From Dolosigranulum savutiense (GTDB taxonomy: Bacteria; Bacillota; Bacilli; Lactobacillales; Carnobacteriaceae_A), in NCBI RefSeq assembly GCF_039830095.1, contig NZ_CP142435.1, forward strand, positions 62,001 through 126,000: 64,000 nt of DNA, in the 5' to 3' direction. Positions within the stretch are counted from its first letter, which is position 1; the number at the start of each line of letters is the position of its first letter. A program made the position numbers and the translations under genes. Below the pieces are notes generated by a model, which was given only the letters and a program-made list of their open reading frames with translations, searched no databases and had not been told where the DNA came from. Below are positions 1 to 10,634 of the stretch, one piece after another.

Positions 1-93
1 TATCCCTGCTTTGGTTTCTTTTTGGAGTACGCAACCCAATAAGTCTCGGGCAACCTCAGCAGTAGGACGTTCTGGGCTCAGTAAACTTTTCAT
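1..93 (-). CDS. 3-methyladenine DNA glycosylase, N-terminus (partial)
   Basis: Only the first 31 codons lie in the window; the gene runs off the left edge. The translation begins MKSLLSPERPTAEVARDLLG, which resembles the N-terminus of the AAG/Mpg family of purine DNA glycosylases (a Pro-Thr-x-x-x-Ala-x-x-Leu-Leu-Gly helix after a short lead). This family excises alkylated adenine in base-excision repair. A GAAAGGA ribosome site sits just before the ATG and overlaps the end of the sirtuin gene, so the two are probably co-transcribed. The call rests on a short stretch and is tentative. Confidence 0.55.
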   Translation of the reverse strand, partial: MKSLLSPERPTAEVARDLLGCVLQKETKAGI

Positions 94-107
94 TATTGAG
101 GTCCTTT

Positions 108-845
108 CTAATTTAATGCAGCAAATACGTCCGTCATATCCTGAATAAATAAGAGCGGATTGAGCCGATGCGTACGAATGGGTTGATTATTGATAACAAT
201 TGCTTGGGAGCCATTGAAGTAATCAATTAATCCGGCCGCTGGGTATACGACTAAAGATGTTCCGGCTACAATCAAAACTTCCGCTTCTTTAATTGCCCGA
301 ATCGCCTGATCTACGACTGCCCTATCAAGCTGTTCACCGTAGAGCGTTACGTCAGGTCGAACGATACCTAGATCAGCTGAGCATCTTGGAATGCCAGACT
401 TATCTAATATTAATTCTTCATAATTATAGTACCGACCACATTTTATACAATAATTATGTTCCGTTGTCCCATGCAAATGATGGACGTGACTACTCCCTGC
501 TTGCTCATGCAAGTTATCAATATTTTGTGTAACAATCTGTACATGTTTTCCTTGTTCCTCCAATTTCGCCATAAATTGATGAGCAATATTGGGCTGTGCT
601 TCTGGGTAGACTAATTTATCAAAGTAAAACTGAAAAAATTGTGCTGGATTTTTCCGAAAAAAACTAGCAGATACAATTTCTTCGGCTGGTAGTTGCCGGT
701 GCTGATCCTCAGCGTATAATCCAGCTGAGGATCGAAAGTCTGGAATACCACTCGCAGTCGACACCCCTGCCCCACCAAAAAATACAATCCGATGATGCTG
801 GTTAATTATTTCCTTGAATTGTGCTAACTTTTCGTCCATACTCAT
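108..845 (-). CDS. NAD-dependent protein deacylase, Sir2 family
   Basis: A 245-residue sirtuin, normal length for bacterial class U/III enzymes, which remove acyl groups from lysines using NAD. The NAD-binding GAGVSTASGIPDFRS motif is at about residues 25-39, TQNIDNLHEQAG at 106-117, and the catalytic His is H125 in HGT. The structural zinc site normally has two CxxC pairs. The first is present (C133, C136), but the second keeps only C155, with Asp158 in place of the fourth Cys. The start has an AGAGGA site nine bases upstream. The gene is followed closely by the glycosylase start. It is cytoplasmic; the target proteins are unknown. Confidence 0.88.
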   Translation of the reverse strand: MSMDEKLAQFKEIINQHHRIVFFGGAGVSTASGIPDFRSSAGLYAEDQHRQLPAEEIVSASFFRKNPAQFFQFYFDKLVYPEAQPNIAHQFMAKLEEQGKHVQIVTQNIDNLHEQAGSSHVHHLHGTTEHNYCIKCGRYYNYEELILDKSGIPRCSADLGIVRPDVTLYGEQLDRAVVDQAIRAIKEAEVLIVAGTSLVVYPAAGLIDYFNGSQAIVINNQPIRTHRLNPLLFIQDMTDVFAALN

Positions 846-865
846 ATAAATGCTTCCTCTCTATT

Positions 866-898
866 AAAAAAGCTCTGGCCAATGCCAAAGCTTTTGTT
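866..898 (-). terminator. Rho-independent terminator of lepA
   Basis: Inverted repeat AAAGCTTTGGC / GCCAGAGCTTT (minus-strand sense) with a 4-base loop followed by a T run, directly after the lepA stop and before the sirtuin start. Confidence 0.75.
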
Positions 899-900
899 TG

Positions 901-2724
901 TTAATCACTATCCAAATCAAGCACAGCCATAAATGCTTCTTGTGGAATTTCTACATTTCCGACATTCTTCATACGTTTCTTACCTTCTTTTTGTTTCTTC
1001 AAGAGTTTCTGACGACGAGTAACATCTCCACCGTAGAGTTTCTCTGTAACATCTTTACGATAAGCCTTAACCGTTGAACGCGCGACAATATTGTGACCAA
1101 TTGCTGCTTGAATTGGAATCTCAAATTGTTGACGTGGAATTTTTTCTTTCAATTGATCAACAATTGCTCGTCCTCGTTCATAAGAAAATTCTTTGTGTAC
1201 AATGAAGCTCAAGGCATCAACTGAATCGCCATGAATGAGAATATCCATCTTCACCAGATTACTCTGTTCATATCCTGCTGCTTCATAATCAAGCGAGGCA
1301 TATCCCTTTGTCATTGACTTCAATCGGTCAAAGAAATCAAAGACAATCTCTGAAAGTGGTAAATTATAAATTACATTGACACGTAAATCATCTAAATATT
1401 CCATTGTGACAAAGTTCCCGCGTTTACGCTCACAAATTTCCATTACAGCACCCACATAATCATTCGGCACCGTAACTGTTGCCTTAACGCGAGGTTCTTC
1501 AATAGAGTCAATCTCAGTTGGTTCTGGCATTTCTGATGGGTTGCTAACTTTGATCATTTCGCCGTCTGTTTTTTGAACATGATAAATAACGGACGGAGCC
1601 GTCGTAATCAAATCTAAATTAAATTCACGCTCCAGACGTTCTTGAATAACATCCATATGCAACATCCCTAAAAAACCACAACGGAAACCAAAGCCTAGTG
1701 CTTGTGATGTCTCTGCTTGAAATTGAAGCGAAGAATCATTTAACTGCAAACGCTCAAGCGCTTCTCGTAAGTCTTCATAGTCTCCAGAATCAGTCGGATA
1801 CATCCCACAGTATACCATTGGATTCATGGTTCGATAGCCTCTTAGTGGTTTGTCAGCTGGATTATTGGCTAATGTAATTGTATCCCCAACTCGCGCATCT
1901 CGAACTGATTTAATATTTGCTGTAATATAGCCAACATCCCCGACCATAAGTGCATCTCTTTCAATCGGTTTTGGTGAGAAGACACCTAATTCAGTCACTT
2001 CATAGACTTTCCCGCTATTCATCAGTTTAATCTTATCGCCCTTCTCGATCATACCTTCTTTTACGCGAACACTCAATACGACACCACGATAAGAATCATA
2101 TACTGAATCAAAAATTAAAGCTTGAACAGGATTATCAATATCGCCTTCTGGTGGTGGCACTTTGTCGACAATTTGCTCAAGAATATCTTCAATTCCAATA
2201 CCATTTTTTGCACTCGCATGAACGGCATCACTTGCATCTAACCCGATCATATTTTCCACTTCCAGACTAACTCGCTCTGGATCCGCAGCTGGCAAGTCAA
2301 TTTTATTAATGACTGGTACAATTTCCAAGTCAGCATCTATCGCTAAGTACACATTTGCCAAGGTCTGTGCCTCAACTCCTTGCGCTGCATCGACGACTAA
2401 AATAGCTCCCTCACACGCAGCCAAACTACGTGACACTTCATACGTAAAGTCAACATGCCCTGGTGTATCAATTAAATGGAACAGATATTCTTGTCCATCT
2501 TTTGCTTGATATTTTAATTCAACAGTATTTAATTTAATTGTAATTCCACGCTCCCGCTCAAGATCCATTGAGTCCAAGAGTTGATCTTGCATTTCTCGAT
2601 CACTGACGGTTTCCGTGACTTGCAGAATACGATCTGCTAATGTCGATTTCCCGTGATCAATATGAGCAATAATCGAAAAATTCCGAATACGCTCTTGTCG
2701 CTCACGCGCTTGTTGTTTATCCAT
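901..2724 (-). CDS. lepA: Elongation factor 4 (LepA), ribosome back-translocase
   Basis: A 607-residue translational GTPase that acts on stalled or mistranslocated ribosomes. The G1 loop (AHIDHGKST) is near residue 21, DTPGH near 87 and NKID near 141. The [16 protein letters not shown] region near residue 580 is the LepA-specific C-terminal domain that separates it from EF-G. I chose the ATG at 2724 because an AGGGG site lies six bases before it; a TTG one codon earlier has poorer spacing. It is a single-gene unit between its own terminator and a short upstream gap. Confidence 0.97.
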   Translation of the reverse strand: MDKQQARERQERIRNFSIIAHIDHGKSTLADRILQVTETVSDREMQDQLLDSMDLERERGITIKLNTVELKYQAKDGQEYLFHLIDTPGHVDFTYEVSRSLAACEGAILVVDAAQGVEAQTLANVYLAIDADLEIVPVINKIDLPAADPERVSLEVENMIGLDASDAVHASAKNGIGIEDILEQIVDKVPPPEGDIDNPVQALIFDSVYDSYRGVVLSVRVKEGMIEKGDKIKLMNSGKVYEVTELGVFSPKPIERDALMVGDVGYITANIKSVRDARVGDTITLANNPADKPLRGYRTMNPMVYCGMYPTDSGDYEDLREALERLQLNDSSLQFQAETSQALGFGFRCGFLGMLHMDVIQERLEREFNLDLITTAPSVIYHVQKTDGEMIKVSNPSEMPEPTEIDSIEEPRVKATVTVPNDYVGAVMEICERKRGNFVTMEYLDDLRVNVIYNLPLSEIVFDFFDRLKSMTKGYASLDYEAAGYEQSNLVKMDILIHGDSVDALSFIVHKEFSYERGRAIVDQLKEKIPRQQFEIPIQAAIGHNIVARSTVKAYRKDVTEKLYGGDVTRRQKLLKKQKEGKKRMKNVGNVEIPQEAFMAVLDLDSD

Positions 2725-2810
2725 CAAGTACCCCTACTTTCTATAAACATTCTCCTCCATTATACCATTTATTTAACACAAATATCAACAACCCGAGAAG
2801 CTCTTAAAAT

Positions 2811-2854
2811 AATAAGAAGCTAACCCTCATAAAGATGGAAGTTAGCTTCTTATT
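2811..2854 (-). terminator. Terminator downstream of the giant protease gene
   Basis: Perfect 14-bp inverted repeat (AATAAGAAGCTAAC and its complement) around a 16-base loop, 30-odd bases after the protease stop. The T run is short (ATTTT), so efficiency is uncertain. Confidence 0.6.
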
Positions 2855-2887
2855 GGTTCTTAATTATCCAACTAAATAAACTTAAAT

Positions 2888-5800
2888 TTATTTAGTTTTT
2901 TTCTTCCATCCACTCATAAATGAGGTAATAGCTACCTTACCCATTCCCCATACACTTGTTGCTACTTTTTGTGGATGAACTAAATTCTTGTCTATTTCTG
3001 TCGCTTCTGCAAGAATGTCATCGAAAGCATCGATTGTATTCGCTGCGTGCAGTTTTTGGCTGAACACTTGTCGTTGTGTTGCTGTTAAGTTCGGTAATGC
3101 TTGAATTGCCAGTTCGCGTTGCGCACGCTCTTGGACAATCAACCGATAGCGTTCTACTTCAGATAACTGGTTATTTTCTTCAGTCGATGTGTCCACTTCA
3201 ACATCCGGTTGTGTGTCTTCTGGTTGTTGAACTTCTGGATAATGAACTGAAGATTCGGTCACATCAGCGATAAACTTTCCATCTTCAATTCGGAAGTCGT
3301 GCAAGGTGTAACTCTGTTCATTGGCAAAGTGACGGATGCGACGTTCGGCTTGTTCTAAGCTAGTGAACTCGCCTAATGAGCCACGGTGAACGGAGCCATT
3401 TTCAAGTGTAAACTCGAAAGCCGCTTCTGCTTTTGATGCCGGAGTTTCTTCCGGTTGCTCTGGTTCTGGGAGTGGTTGACTAAAGTCGGCGTCAACTTCT
3501 GCTAGGAACGTTCCATTATCGAGGCGGAAGCTCTGTAATGTATAGCCCAGCTCATTCGCATATTGGCGAATACGACGTTCTGCCTGTTCTAAGTTAGCAA
3601 ACTCACCTAATGAACCACGGTGAACAGAACCATCCTTATTGGTGAAAGCAAAAGTCGCTTCCACTGTTTCTGGCATTTCTTGTGGTTCCGATGGTTGTTC
3701 CGGTTGAGGTGTGTCTTCATTCTCGCCCGGTGTCTGACCATTTTCTTCAGTTCCAGATGTGTCTGGCTCTGGGGTTGGAGCTGGTTCAGGTGTCACCTCT
3801 GGCTGTGCCTCTACAACTTTTTCGAAGCTCAAGCTGACTTTGTATTCGCCTGGTAAGCCGTTGTCTTGAGTAATCAACTGGTATCCCGCTGCTTTGTACA
3901 AGCGGTTTAACGTAGCGACAAAGTCAAGAGCTTTATCCCGGGAAGAAAATGTCAATGTTTCAGTTGACAATTCACCATCCAGCGTTAATTCAAAGACGTA
4001 ATCTCCCGCATATTGCTCTTCTGATTGTGGCGCTTGTTCCTTATCATTATCTGGTTTAGCTTCTGGTGATGGCGTTTGATCTTCTTGATCATTCTCGTTT
4101 TTATCAGGGAATTTTGGTTCAATATACTCCGGTTCTTTAACGACTGGCCGGTCTTTAAAGACCGCTTCAACCGTATAACCTTCTGCATCTAAGCTAGAAA
4201 TAATCGTTTCTCCTGCTTCTCTTAGCTGACTTTCATTATTAATTCGGTAGCCAGCAAAAAGTTTATTTTCTGGAACAACGCCGGTGTAGTCTGGCAAGAC
4301 AAAATCTTCCCCGGCAACAACATCAAAATTGAGCTGACTATTATCTTTAAACGCGATAGTTGTCTTCGTTTTCGCTTCATCGGCTAGTTTTGTTAATGTT
4401 TCTTTTTCAGCATCGAAGTGATATTTCTCTACTTTAGTATTGCCCGCGTAGTCCTTAGCCACTACGGTCATATCAAATGGTCCTTTTTGGTTTGATAAAT
4501 CAAAGTTATCAATTTTTTGACCATTGACATAGACCTGGTACTCTTGAATTTCACCAGCTTTACCATCATCACGCAAGTCTTGAATCGTAAGGTTGAGATA
4601 CTTGTTCTCTCCATACGTTAAGGCTAACTCCCCTTTTTTCTCCTTCGATAATTCTAGGTTAATCTCTGGTTTTTTATTATCGTAGAAGAATTGGTAGTGA
4701 ACGCCAACAGCTGCTTTATTCGGGTTACCATTCTCACCCGCTTTTAGGAACGGTTTGCCATCAAGATCATAAACAACATCTGGGAATCCATTTGATTTGT
4801 AATCTTTTATTCCCCAATCCATTACATCACCGTTAGCCACTTTTAATTCCACGTTAAACGGTCTGGAGTTATCGATGTGTAAATCTCCATAGATCAGGTA
4901 ATCTTCAATGATTGATTCATTAACTCGTAGTTGCCAGTTAAAGCCACCTTTATCCCCGATTCTACCACGCAAGTAGAAGGGTCCTTTCTTCAAGTATAGC
5001 TTATTCGTATGACTTGGGTTAAAGTATCGACGATCAAGTTGTAATTCAACTGGTTTTGTATCAAGGTAGAAGACTTTCCCTTCTTCACTGAGCGCGGCCA
5101 CATCACCTAGTTCACCTTCATACACCTTGTCATCCTCACCCATTAAGACAAGTTTTTTCAGTGCATCTGCACTAGTGGTATCGATTAATTGGCCATCTTT
5201 ATCTATAGCACGTTTTTGATCATCTGTCTTAATCTTGAAGACTTGATAGCGTAAGATATTAAATCCTTGTTGAGTCTTGAAACGTATATCATAGCTTGTT
5301 CGACCATCTTTGCTCAATCTTGAATCGCCATAAACCCATGTAGCGGTCATATCCACCATGTTCGGCTCTGAGTCTATGATCTTCTTAATATCTTCCTTAC
5401 TGTAGGCACCATTCGAATCAATCATATCCGTCTTACCTGGGTTATAGGAGCTTAATTTTAACGCATACCCATCTCGAACATAGATTTTATCATTTAAAAT
5501 ATAGTAGCCAGGTTGTTTTTCATCTTCGTAGACAGTATTCGTCCCCAACGTAGCATCTTCTCGAGTCGGTAATTTACGAAGGTCAGCTTGGCCTAGTTCG
5601 ATAATATTACCGTATTGTGAAGCGTAAGGGTGGACTGTTCGTTCTTCCACTTTGTTTTTCGGCATACGAACTTTAAGCACTTTGCGATTTCCTCGGCCAT
5701 CTCGAATGGTAATACTCATATCACCCGCATATGGCATACCATTAACGATATCATTAACATTACCGTATAAATCAAAAGTTAACGTTTGGGTTGCCGGATC

Positions 5801-8800
5801 ATATTTACTTACAATTTTATTGGTCAATTGGCCATTCGAAATATAAGCACTGGCATCAGATGTTGCGTTCGTTACTTGTCCCATGATTTCAAAACTACCG
5901 CTTGCTGATGGATTAACCACACCAATGAAATCTTTTAAGTTTTCCTTATCTTCTACTTCATATTCTAATTCTGAACCATCTTCATACTTAATCGGCTGGT
6001 TGTTGTTATCATAGATATACTCCATAATAATTTGTTTTGTGCCACCGTTAACAAAGTCCATAATTTCTTTGTATTTTAACTTAATTTTTTTCTTCAAGTC
6101 TGATGTTTCAAAGTCACGAATTGTCGAGACCTCTTTGTTAATGGTGATTTCTGATTCCCCAGTAGGCTGAGTGATGTCTTCAATGGTTGGGGCTTCTGAT
6201 GTTATTTCTTTATCAGGTGCTACCGCAGATTCTGTCGGTTTTTTCAAGCCTTCTAGCAGCTTGCTTTCATCAATCTCTCCTAATTTAACATACTTAGAAC
6301 TGTCTACATCAGGATCAACAAGATAATAAGCGACTTTGCCATTCGAATTCGCTTTGTTCGCAAATTTAATTCGGTGAATTTTTGTAAAGTTAGATGCTCC
6401 ATCCAGCGCAACTACTTCAAGAATTTTACCGCGAAGATCTCCGGCATTTCTAATTTCATAAACGGTATTACCATCCTTATCGAGCAATCTATTTTTACCT
6501 TCACCCTCTCCAGCATAGACAACATCTAACATTTTTTCAGGGCGTCCGTCTTGGTCTACAATTGCAGCCCCCGCATACCAGACTTTATTGTTTACTTTTT
6601 CAAATTTATCCGGATGAAGCACTTGATCTCTATAGAAGAGCATATCGTTTTTGTAATCTTCTTTAGCTCGGTGGTAGGTATCTTTAACTAATAAACGAAT
6701 AGCACTTGGATTAGAGAAATCTACCGAAACAATTTCTGGTGGCGTATTATCAATCTTAACTGGAATATATGATTCTTGCCATGGGTGATCTTTAGTTAAG
6801 CGATATTTGAACTTGAAGTAGTACTGTCCTTCTGCAATAGATTCAAATTGTCCTTGGATCCCTTCAGAGGACGCACTATCAACGGTTGGTTTAATAACTT
6901 CTTCCTTACCACGTGGATTATAGATCAGGCCGTCCCATTTTAAGTCTCCCCAAACTTTTAGGCCTGAACTCTTGATTCCATGAGAATCATTTCGCTTAGA
7001 GTTCAAAATACCTCGGACAAAATGCTCTTTCGAGAGGACTTTTAAGGTGTTTTGTTTTTGACCATTTTCACCTGTATTATTTACAATAGAGATTTCACCA
7101 TTTAAGGCAGACCGAAGCACTAATGGAGATGGAGTGACATCTTTTTGGACACTCGCTTCTTGTAGGTTGCCATCTTTATCTAATGGCGTTACATGAATAA
7201 TTTTTGAGTCACTCTTTGATGGAGCTAGCAGATCAGGGTGATTATTGAATGCAAAGATATCCGGATCTTGGTCTAATGATGTCTTCTTGCCATCTTTTCT
7301 ATTTTGAATAACCCCCGTTGGCGTGAACATATCTAAGTCATGTTCTCCACCTTGTCCTTTATTTAACGTACCCGGAATTTTGGGTTTTCCAGTATCGTCC
7401 ACTCCTTCCATGCTTTTAGCGCGAGAGCCTTCTTCCCAAGCCCATTTATCTAAGATCGGTTCCTTATTCCAGTCTCCCGCAAATCCCATTAATGGCATCG
7501 TAAGTGACGGCTGCGCAGAAGGGTTATTTTTGTCTTCAGCTTCTTCAACAGACTCGAAGTTAATAAAGGATTCAACAAATTGATTCTTACCGTGGGCATC
7601 TCCTAAGTTAAGAATTCCTTTGAGTTCATAACTAGAATTCGCCTTAATTGTAAAGGTATCTTTTTCAAATTCAATACCTGCATTGTTGACGGCTGTTGGA
7701 TGAATTTCTGGCACGATCTTCTTGCCGTCTTTTGATTTTTCATCTTGGTACGTTTCATCTAGTTTTAATTTGTTGACAATACCATCTGTTGTCACCGGAC
7801 TAGCCGATACTTTAAATGTCAAATCACGATTCGACGTATTGTGTAAGTTCACTGAGAATAATCGTTTTTTATGTTTAACTTCTTTCAAAGAAATTGAACC
7901 ATATGAATTCACCAATCCTTTAGAATCAGTATTTTTAAAGGTTGCTAAGACATTATTTTTAAGGGCTTTAGCGACATTAATTAACCCCGCTCCTTGTTGT
8001 CTTGGTGAAGCATAATGAACAGCTGACTCTCCCCAAGTAGTTGGATCCATCATTGGTGTGGCCGTATTTTGGAGGACAATCTTATTTAAGGTCGTAAAGT
8101 CAATTTTATCGTCACCCGTTAAGTTTTTGAGGACATCTGTTTTTAGTAGTTCTTGTACTTTAGGTTTAATTAAGGCACTAGCTGCTGCCACGACTGGTGC
8201 TGCCATTGATGTTCCCGACATATAGCCATAAGTTGACTTGCCATTGATGACATTAAGCGTCGATTTGATGTTTTTACCTGGTGCAGAGACATCAGGCTTC
8301 AGTAATAAGTCTACTCGTGGACCCCAAGATGTTGATCCAGCTGGGACGAGTTGGTTCTTAACAATCGCTTTTTCATCAGAGAAATTAAACGTTAATTCTT
8401 TTTCGTCACCCACATTTGGTTTGTTCGCATTAAATGACTCCATATCAATTGGGTAATATTGATCTTCTTTTCCTTTAAAATCTTTTATGTCATTTTTCTT
8501 AACATCCGTCTTTTTATTAGGGGCAATCATATTCCAGAGTTTAAGACCCTCTTCTCCTGAGACAGACATCACTTGAGCATCCGTTTTTGTGTCCCCTTCA
8601 TATCCCATAGCCGGTAGATCTGTCCAGTTGTCTCGGTTATAATAGCTTACCGTATTAACTAACATGACTGCTCGAGCGCCTTTATCTTTAGCTCGTTTGA
8701 AAGCATGTTTTAAATCCTTTGTATAAATACGGTCCATTACAGCAATTTTTCCTTTTAGATCCAATCCTGCTACATCTTCATCGCGACCTTTTCCGATATA

Positions 8801-10402
8801 GACAAATTTAAATTTATTTTTGGTTGTTTCATTTTCTTTCACAATTTTGTCTTTATCGAAGAATGCTCCAACATGGGTATATTTAAAGTCTTCATCATTA
8901 ATTTTCAGTTTATTAAATTGAATTTCCGTGTTACGAGCGGAAGCAACGGCAATAGCATCTTCGTGAGCTGCTGTTCGAGTAACGTTACCTGTATCGGTCA
9001 TTTTTAGTGAATTATTAGCTGTATTGTCCCATGAAGAGCTAGATGATGATGTCGCATAGTTACCTGTTGCCACTACAACCGGAATGCCTGCTTTTCTTAA
9101 CGCACGGATAGCTTCCCAGTACTTCTCACCCACTAAACCAGTTCCTGTAAATCCTGAAGAAATAGAGACAACATCGACTCCATTTTTAATGGCATGTTCA
9201 AAGGCGTGGAACATGGTCTCGTCTCCAGCAAAACCACTACCAGAATCTGAGTACATCTTGTAAGAGAAAATTTGGGCATTTGGCGCTATTCCATCTATAC
9301 CGTTGTTCTTTTTGATATCTTCATCAGTATCATTCCCAGCTAAAATTCCAGCAATATGCATACCGTGCGGATCGTGATAATCTGAACCGTCATCATACTT
9401 CTCCATAGTGACTTTGCTTCCTGTATAGTAGTTAAAGGCATGCGGAATTTTATCACTAACCCAATATTTTTTGTCTGTTCCTTTTAGATTTTCTTTTTTA
9501 ATTTTCATGTGAGGCTTCGCATCATCATCTAAGCGCATGGCTTTATGTCGGTGATCTACTCCAGTATCGATATTAGCAATAACGGTCCCACGACCATCAA
9601 ACTTATTAATAATACTTGCTGCCCCAATTGCTTTCAAGTAATTGATTGATTCTTCCACACCAATTTCTTTACGTGCATTATTCATCATAGGTTGTACTTC
9701 ACGAGCACGTTCAACTGACTTCATCACTTGTAGTCGTTTCAGTTTTTCCATGTTTTCTGGTGTTGTCTTGATCGCATTTCCTTTGAATAACACATTATAA
9801 TCGTATAAAATTTCTGTGTTTTCTAACTTACCTAATTCCTGTTTAATTTTTTCTTTACCCGCATCATCATTATATTCAACGATATAAACAGATCGACCAT
9901 CTTCTGTTTGATCCGTTTTCGGTGATTGAGTTTTTGATGATTCTGGAGCAGGTGTTTCTACTTTATGCGGCTCTTCTTTTTTCTCATCTGAAGCTTCTTC
10001 ACCGTCAATTCCCTTTTCTTTAGCAAGGAATTCCTCAGGCTCAGTTATGGCATGCTCCGTTGTTGTAGCTGTTTCTTCTACTGAACTTGCTTCTTCCTTA
10101 GCGGGAACCGATTCAGTTTCTGCACTTGTATCATTAGCTGTGGAATCCAGCTGTTTCTCATCTACTGCTGACTGACGTTCTTCAGTTGATTCATTTTTTA
10201 GCGACGTATAGATTGCTTGATCTACAACAGTCGCTTCATTCATTCCATTTAAATCAGTTGACTGTTTATCGTCACTATGTGGTTTATCCGTATCTGTAAC
10301 GGGGTCTTTAACATCCTCACTAGCATATACTGCTTCTCCGTACAAAAAAGATAGCACAAGTGGCGCGACTAAAACTGACTTAAGAACACTTTTTTTATTC
10401 AT
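2888..10402 (-). CDS. Giant secreted subtilisin-like (S8) cell-envelope protease
   Basis: A 2504-residue exported protein. The signal peptide occupies about residues 1-28 (Lys-rich start, hydrophobic core, AYAS-type cleavage). A low-complexity Glu/Thr-rich linker runs to ~170 and an I9-like propeptide covers ~171-235. The S8 triad is D279 (NIDTGVD), H346 (DPHGMHIAG) and S732 (SGTSMAAP); the oxyanion Asn is near 448. A PA domain is inserted at ~530-640. Long Fn3/C5a-peptidase-like beta regions follow, then three ~60-residue repeats and a final GA-like helical module around 2440-2490. No LPxTG motif is present; the protein ends in a short hydrophobic patch and Lys-rich tail. It resembles streptococcal C5a peptidase and lactocepins; likely roles are peptide nutrition or cleavage of host proteins. 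It has its own promoter and an AGGAGG site. Confidence 0.93.
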   Translation of the reverse strand: MNKKSVLKSVLVAPLVLSFLYGEAVYASEDVKDPVTDTDKPHSDDKQSTDLNGMNEATVVDQAIYTSLKNESTEERQSAVDEKQLDSTANDTSAETESVPAKEEASSVEETATTTEHAITEPEEFLAKEKGIDGEEASDEKKEEPHKVETPAPESSKTQSPKTDQTEDGRSVYIVEYNDDAGKEKIKQELGKLENTEILYDYNVLFKGNAIKTTPENMEKLKRLQVMKSVERAREVQPMMNNARKEIGVEESINYLKAIGAASIINKFDGRGTVIANIDTGVDHRHKAMRLDDDAKPHMKIKKENLKGTDKKYWVSDKIPHAFNYYTGSKVTMEKYDDGSDYHDPHGMHIAGILAGNDTDEDIKKNNGIDGIAPNAQIFSYKMYSDSGSGFAGDETMFHAFEHAIKNGVDVVSISSGFTGTGLVGEKYWEAIRALRKAGIPVVVATGNYATSSSSSSWDNTANNSLKMTDTGNVTRTAAHEDAIAVASARNTEIQFNKLKINDEDFKYTHVGAFFDKDKIVKENETTKNKFKFVYIGKGRDEDVAGLDLKGKIAVMDRIYTKDLKHAFKRAKDKGARAVMLVNTVSYYNRDNWTDLPAMGYEGDTKTDAQVMSVSGEEGLKLWNMIAPNKKTDVKKNDIKDFKGKEDQYYPIDMESFNANKPNVGDEKELTFNFSDEKAIVKNQLVPAGSTSWGPRVDLLLKPDVSAPGKNIKSTLNVINGKSTYGYMSGTSMAAPVVAAASALIKPKVQELLKTDVLKNLTGDDKIDFTTLNKIVLQNTATPMMDPTTWGESAVHYASPRQQGAGLINVAKALKNNVLATFKNTDSKGLVNSYGSISLKEVKHKKRLFSVNLHNTSNRDLTFKVSASPVTTDGIVNKLKLDETYQDEKSKDGKKIVPEIHPTAVNNAGIEFEKDTFTIKANSSYELKGILNLGDAHGKNQFVESFINFESVEEAEDKNNPSAQPSLTMPLMGFAGDWNKEPILDKWAWEEGSRAKSMEGVDDTGKPKIPGTLNKGQGGEHDLDMFTPTGVIQNRKDGKKTSLDQDPDIFAFNNHPDLLAPSKSDSKIIHVTPLDKDGNLQEASVQKDVTPSPLVLRSALNGEISIVNNTGENGQKQNTLKVLSKEHFVRGILNSKRNDSHGIKSSGLKVWGDLKWDGLIYNPRGKEEVIKPTVDSASSEGIQGQFESIAEGQYYFKFKYRLTKDHPWQESYIPVKIDNTPPEIVSVDFSNPSAIRLLVKDTYHRAKEDYKNDMLFYRDQVLHPDKFEKVNNKVWYAGAAIVDQDGRPEKMLDVVYAGEGEGKNRLLDKDGNTVYEIRNAGDLRGKILEVVALDGASNFTKIHRIKFANKANSNGKVAYYLVDPDVDSSKYVKLGEIDESKLLEGLKKPTESAVAPDKEITSEAPTIEDITQPTGESEITINKEVSTIRDFETSDLKKKIKLKYKEIMDFVNGGTKQIIMEYIYDNNNQPIKYEDGSELEYEVEDKENLKDFIGVVNPSASGSFEIMGQVTNATSDASAYISNGQLTNKIVSKYDPATQTLTFDLYGNVNDIVNGMPYAGDMSITIRDGRGNRKVLKVRMPKNKVEERTVHPYASQYGNIIELGQADLRKLPTREDATLGTNTVYEDEKQPGYYILNDKIYVRDGYALKLSSYNPGKTDMIDSNGAYSKEDIKKIIDSEPNMVDMTATWVYGDSRLSKDGRTSYDIRFKTQQGFNILRYQVFKIKTDDQKRAIDKDGQLIDTTSADALKKLVLMGEDDKVYEGELGDVAALSEEGKVFYLDTKPVELQLDRRYFNPSHTNKLYLKKGPFYLRGRIGDKGGFNWQLRVNESIIEDYLIYGDLHIDNSRPFNVELKVANGDVMDWGIKDYKSNGFPDVVYDLDGKPFLKAGENGNPNKAAVGVHYQFFYDNKKPEINLELSKEKKGELALTYGENKYLNLTIQDLRDDGKAGEIQEYQVYVNGQKIDNFDLSNQKGPFDMTVVAKDYAGNTKVEKYHFDAEKETLTKLADEAKTKTTIAFKDNSQLNFDVVAGEDFVLPDYTGVVPENKLFAGYRINNESQLREAGETIISSLDAEGYTVEAVFKDRPVVKEPEYIEPKFPDKNENDQEDQTPSPEAKPDNDKEQAPQSEEQYAGDYVFELTLDGELSTETLTFSSRDKALDFVATLNRLYKAAGYQLITQDNGLPGEYKVSLSFEKVVEAQPEVTPEPAPTPEPDTSGTEENGQTPGENEDTPQPEQPSEPQEMPETVEATFAFTNKDGSVHRGSLGEFANLEQAERRIRQYANELGYTLQSFRLDNGTFLAEVDADFSQPLPEPEQPEETPASKAEAAFEFTLENGSVHRGSLGEFTSLEQAERRIRHFANEQSYTLHDFRIEDGKFIADVTESSVHYPEVQQPEDTQPDVEVDTSTEENNQLSEVERYRLIVQERAQRELAIQALPNLTATQRQVFSQKLHAANTIDAFDDILAEATEIDKNLVHPQKVATSVWGMGKVAITSFMSGWKKKTK
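3262..4007 (-). repeat. Three ~60-residue C-terminal repeats in the S8 protease
   Basis: Two close copies carry SVHRGSLGEF, then LEQAERRIR and an aromatic FRxxxGxFxAxV ending (about 3484-3660 and 3262-3425). A third, diverged copy lies at about 3816-4007 (YVFELTLDG through GEYKVSLSF). Pro/Glu-rich linkers separate them. They are probably spacer or wall-binding modules; I do not recognise the family. Confidence 0.7.
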
Positions 10403-10570
10403 ATAATCCTCCTAATGATTTTTTATTAAAATACCTTATAAACATTTTATTATTAAAAAATATATCTAATGAACGAATAGGTTTATTGCAATGACTTTTT
10501 CACGTCACTAGAATACTCTAGCACGATACATTAATTCATATAATTGACAGTTCCTACTCAATTTCTTCAT

Positions 10571-10615
10571 GTCTAACTAGAAATGAATCACCAGACCTCC
10601 TTTTTTAAGTTAGAC
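10571..10615 (-). promoter_or_regulatory. Hairpin with a second Shine-Dalgarno in the protease leader
   Basis: In the predicted leader of the protease mRNA, GTCTAACT and AGTTAGAC pair around a 29-base loop. The loop contains a strong AGGAGG followed by a GTG and a four-codon frame that closes at TAG. The true start lies about 170 bases further on with its own AGGAGG. This could be a leader peptide or a protein-binding element; the function is inferred only. Confidence 0.35.
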
Positions 10616-10634
10616 TAAAATAAACTTCATAAAT

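Noticed and set aside
2930-3080. LPxTG-like anchor in the giant protease (ALPNLTATQ)
   Set aside because: It lies within a helical GA-like module well before the C-terminus and lacks the Thr-Gly, hydrophobic helix and final spacing of a sortase signal.
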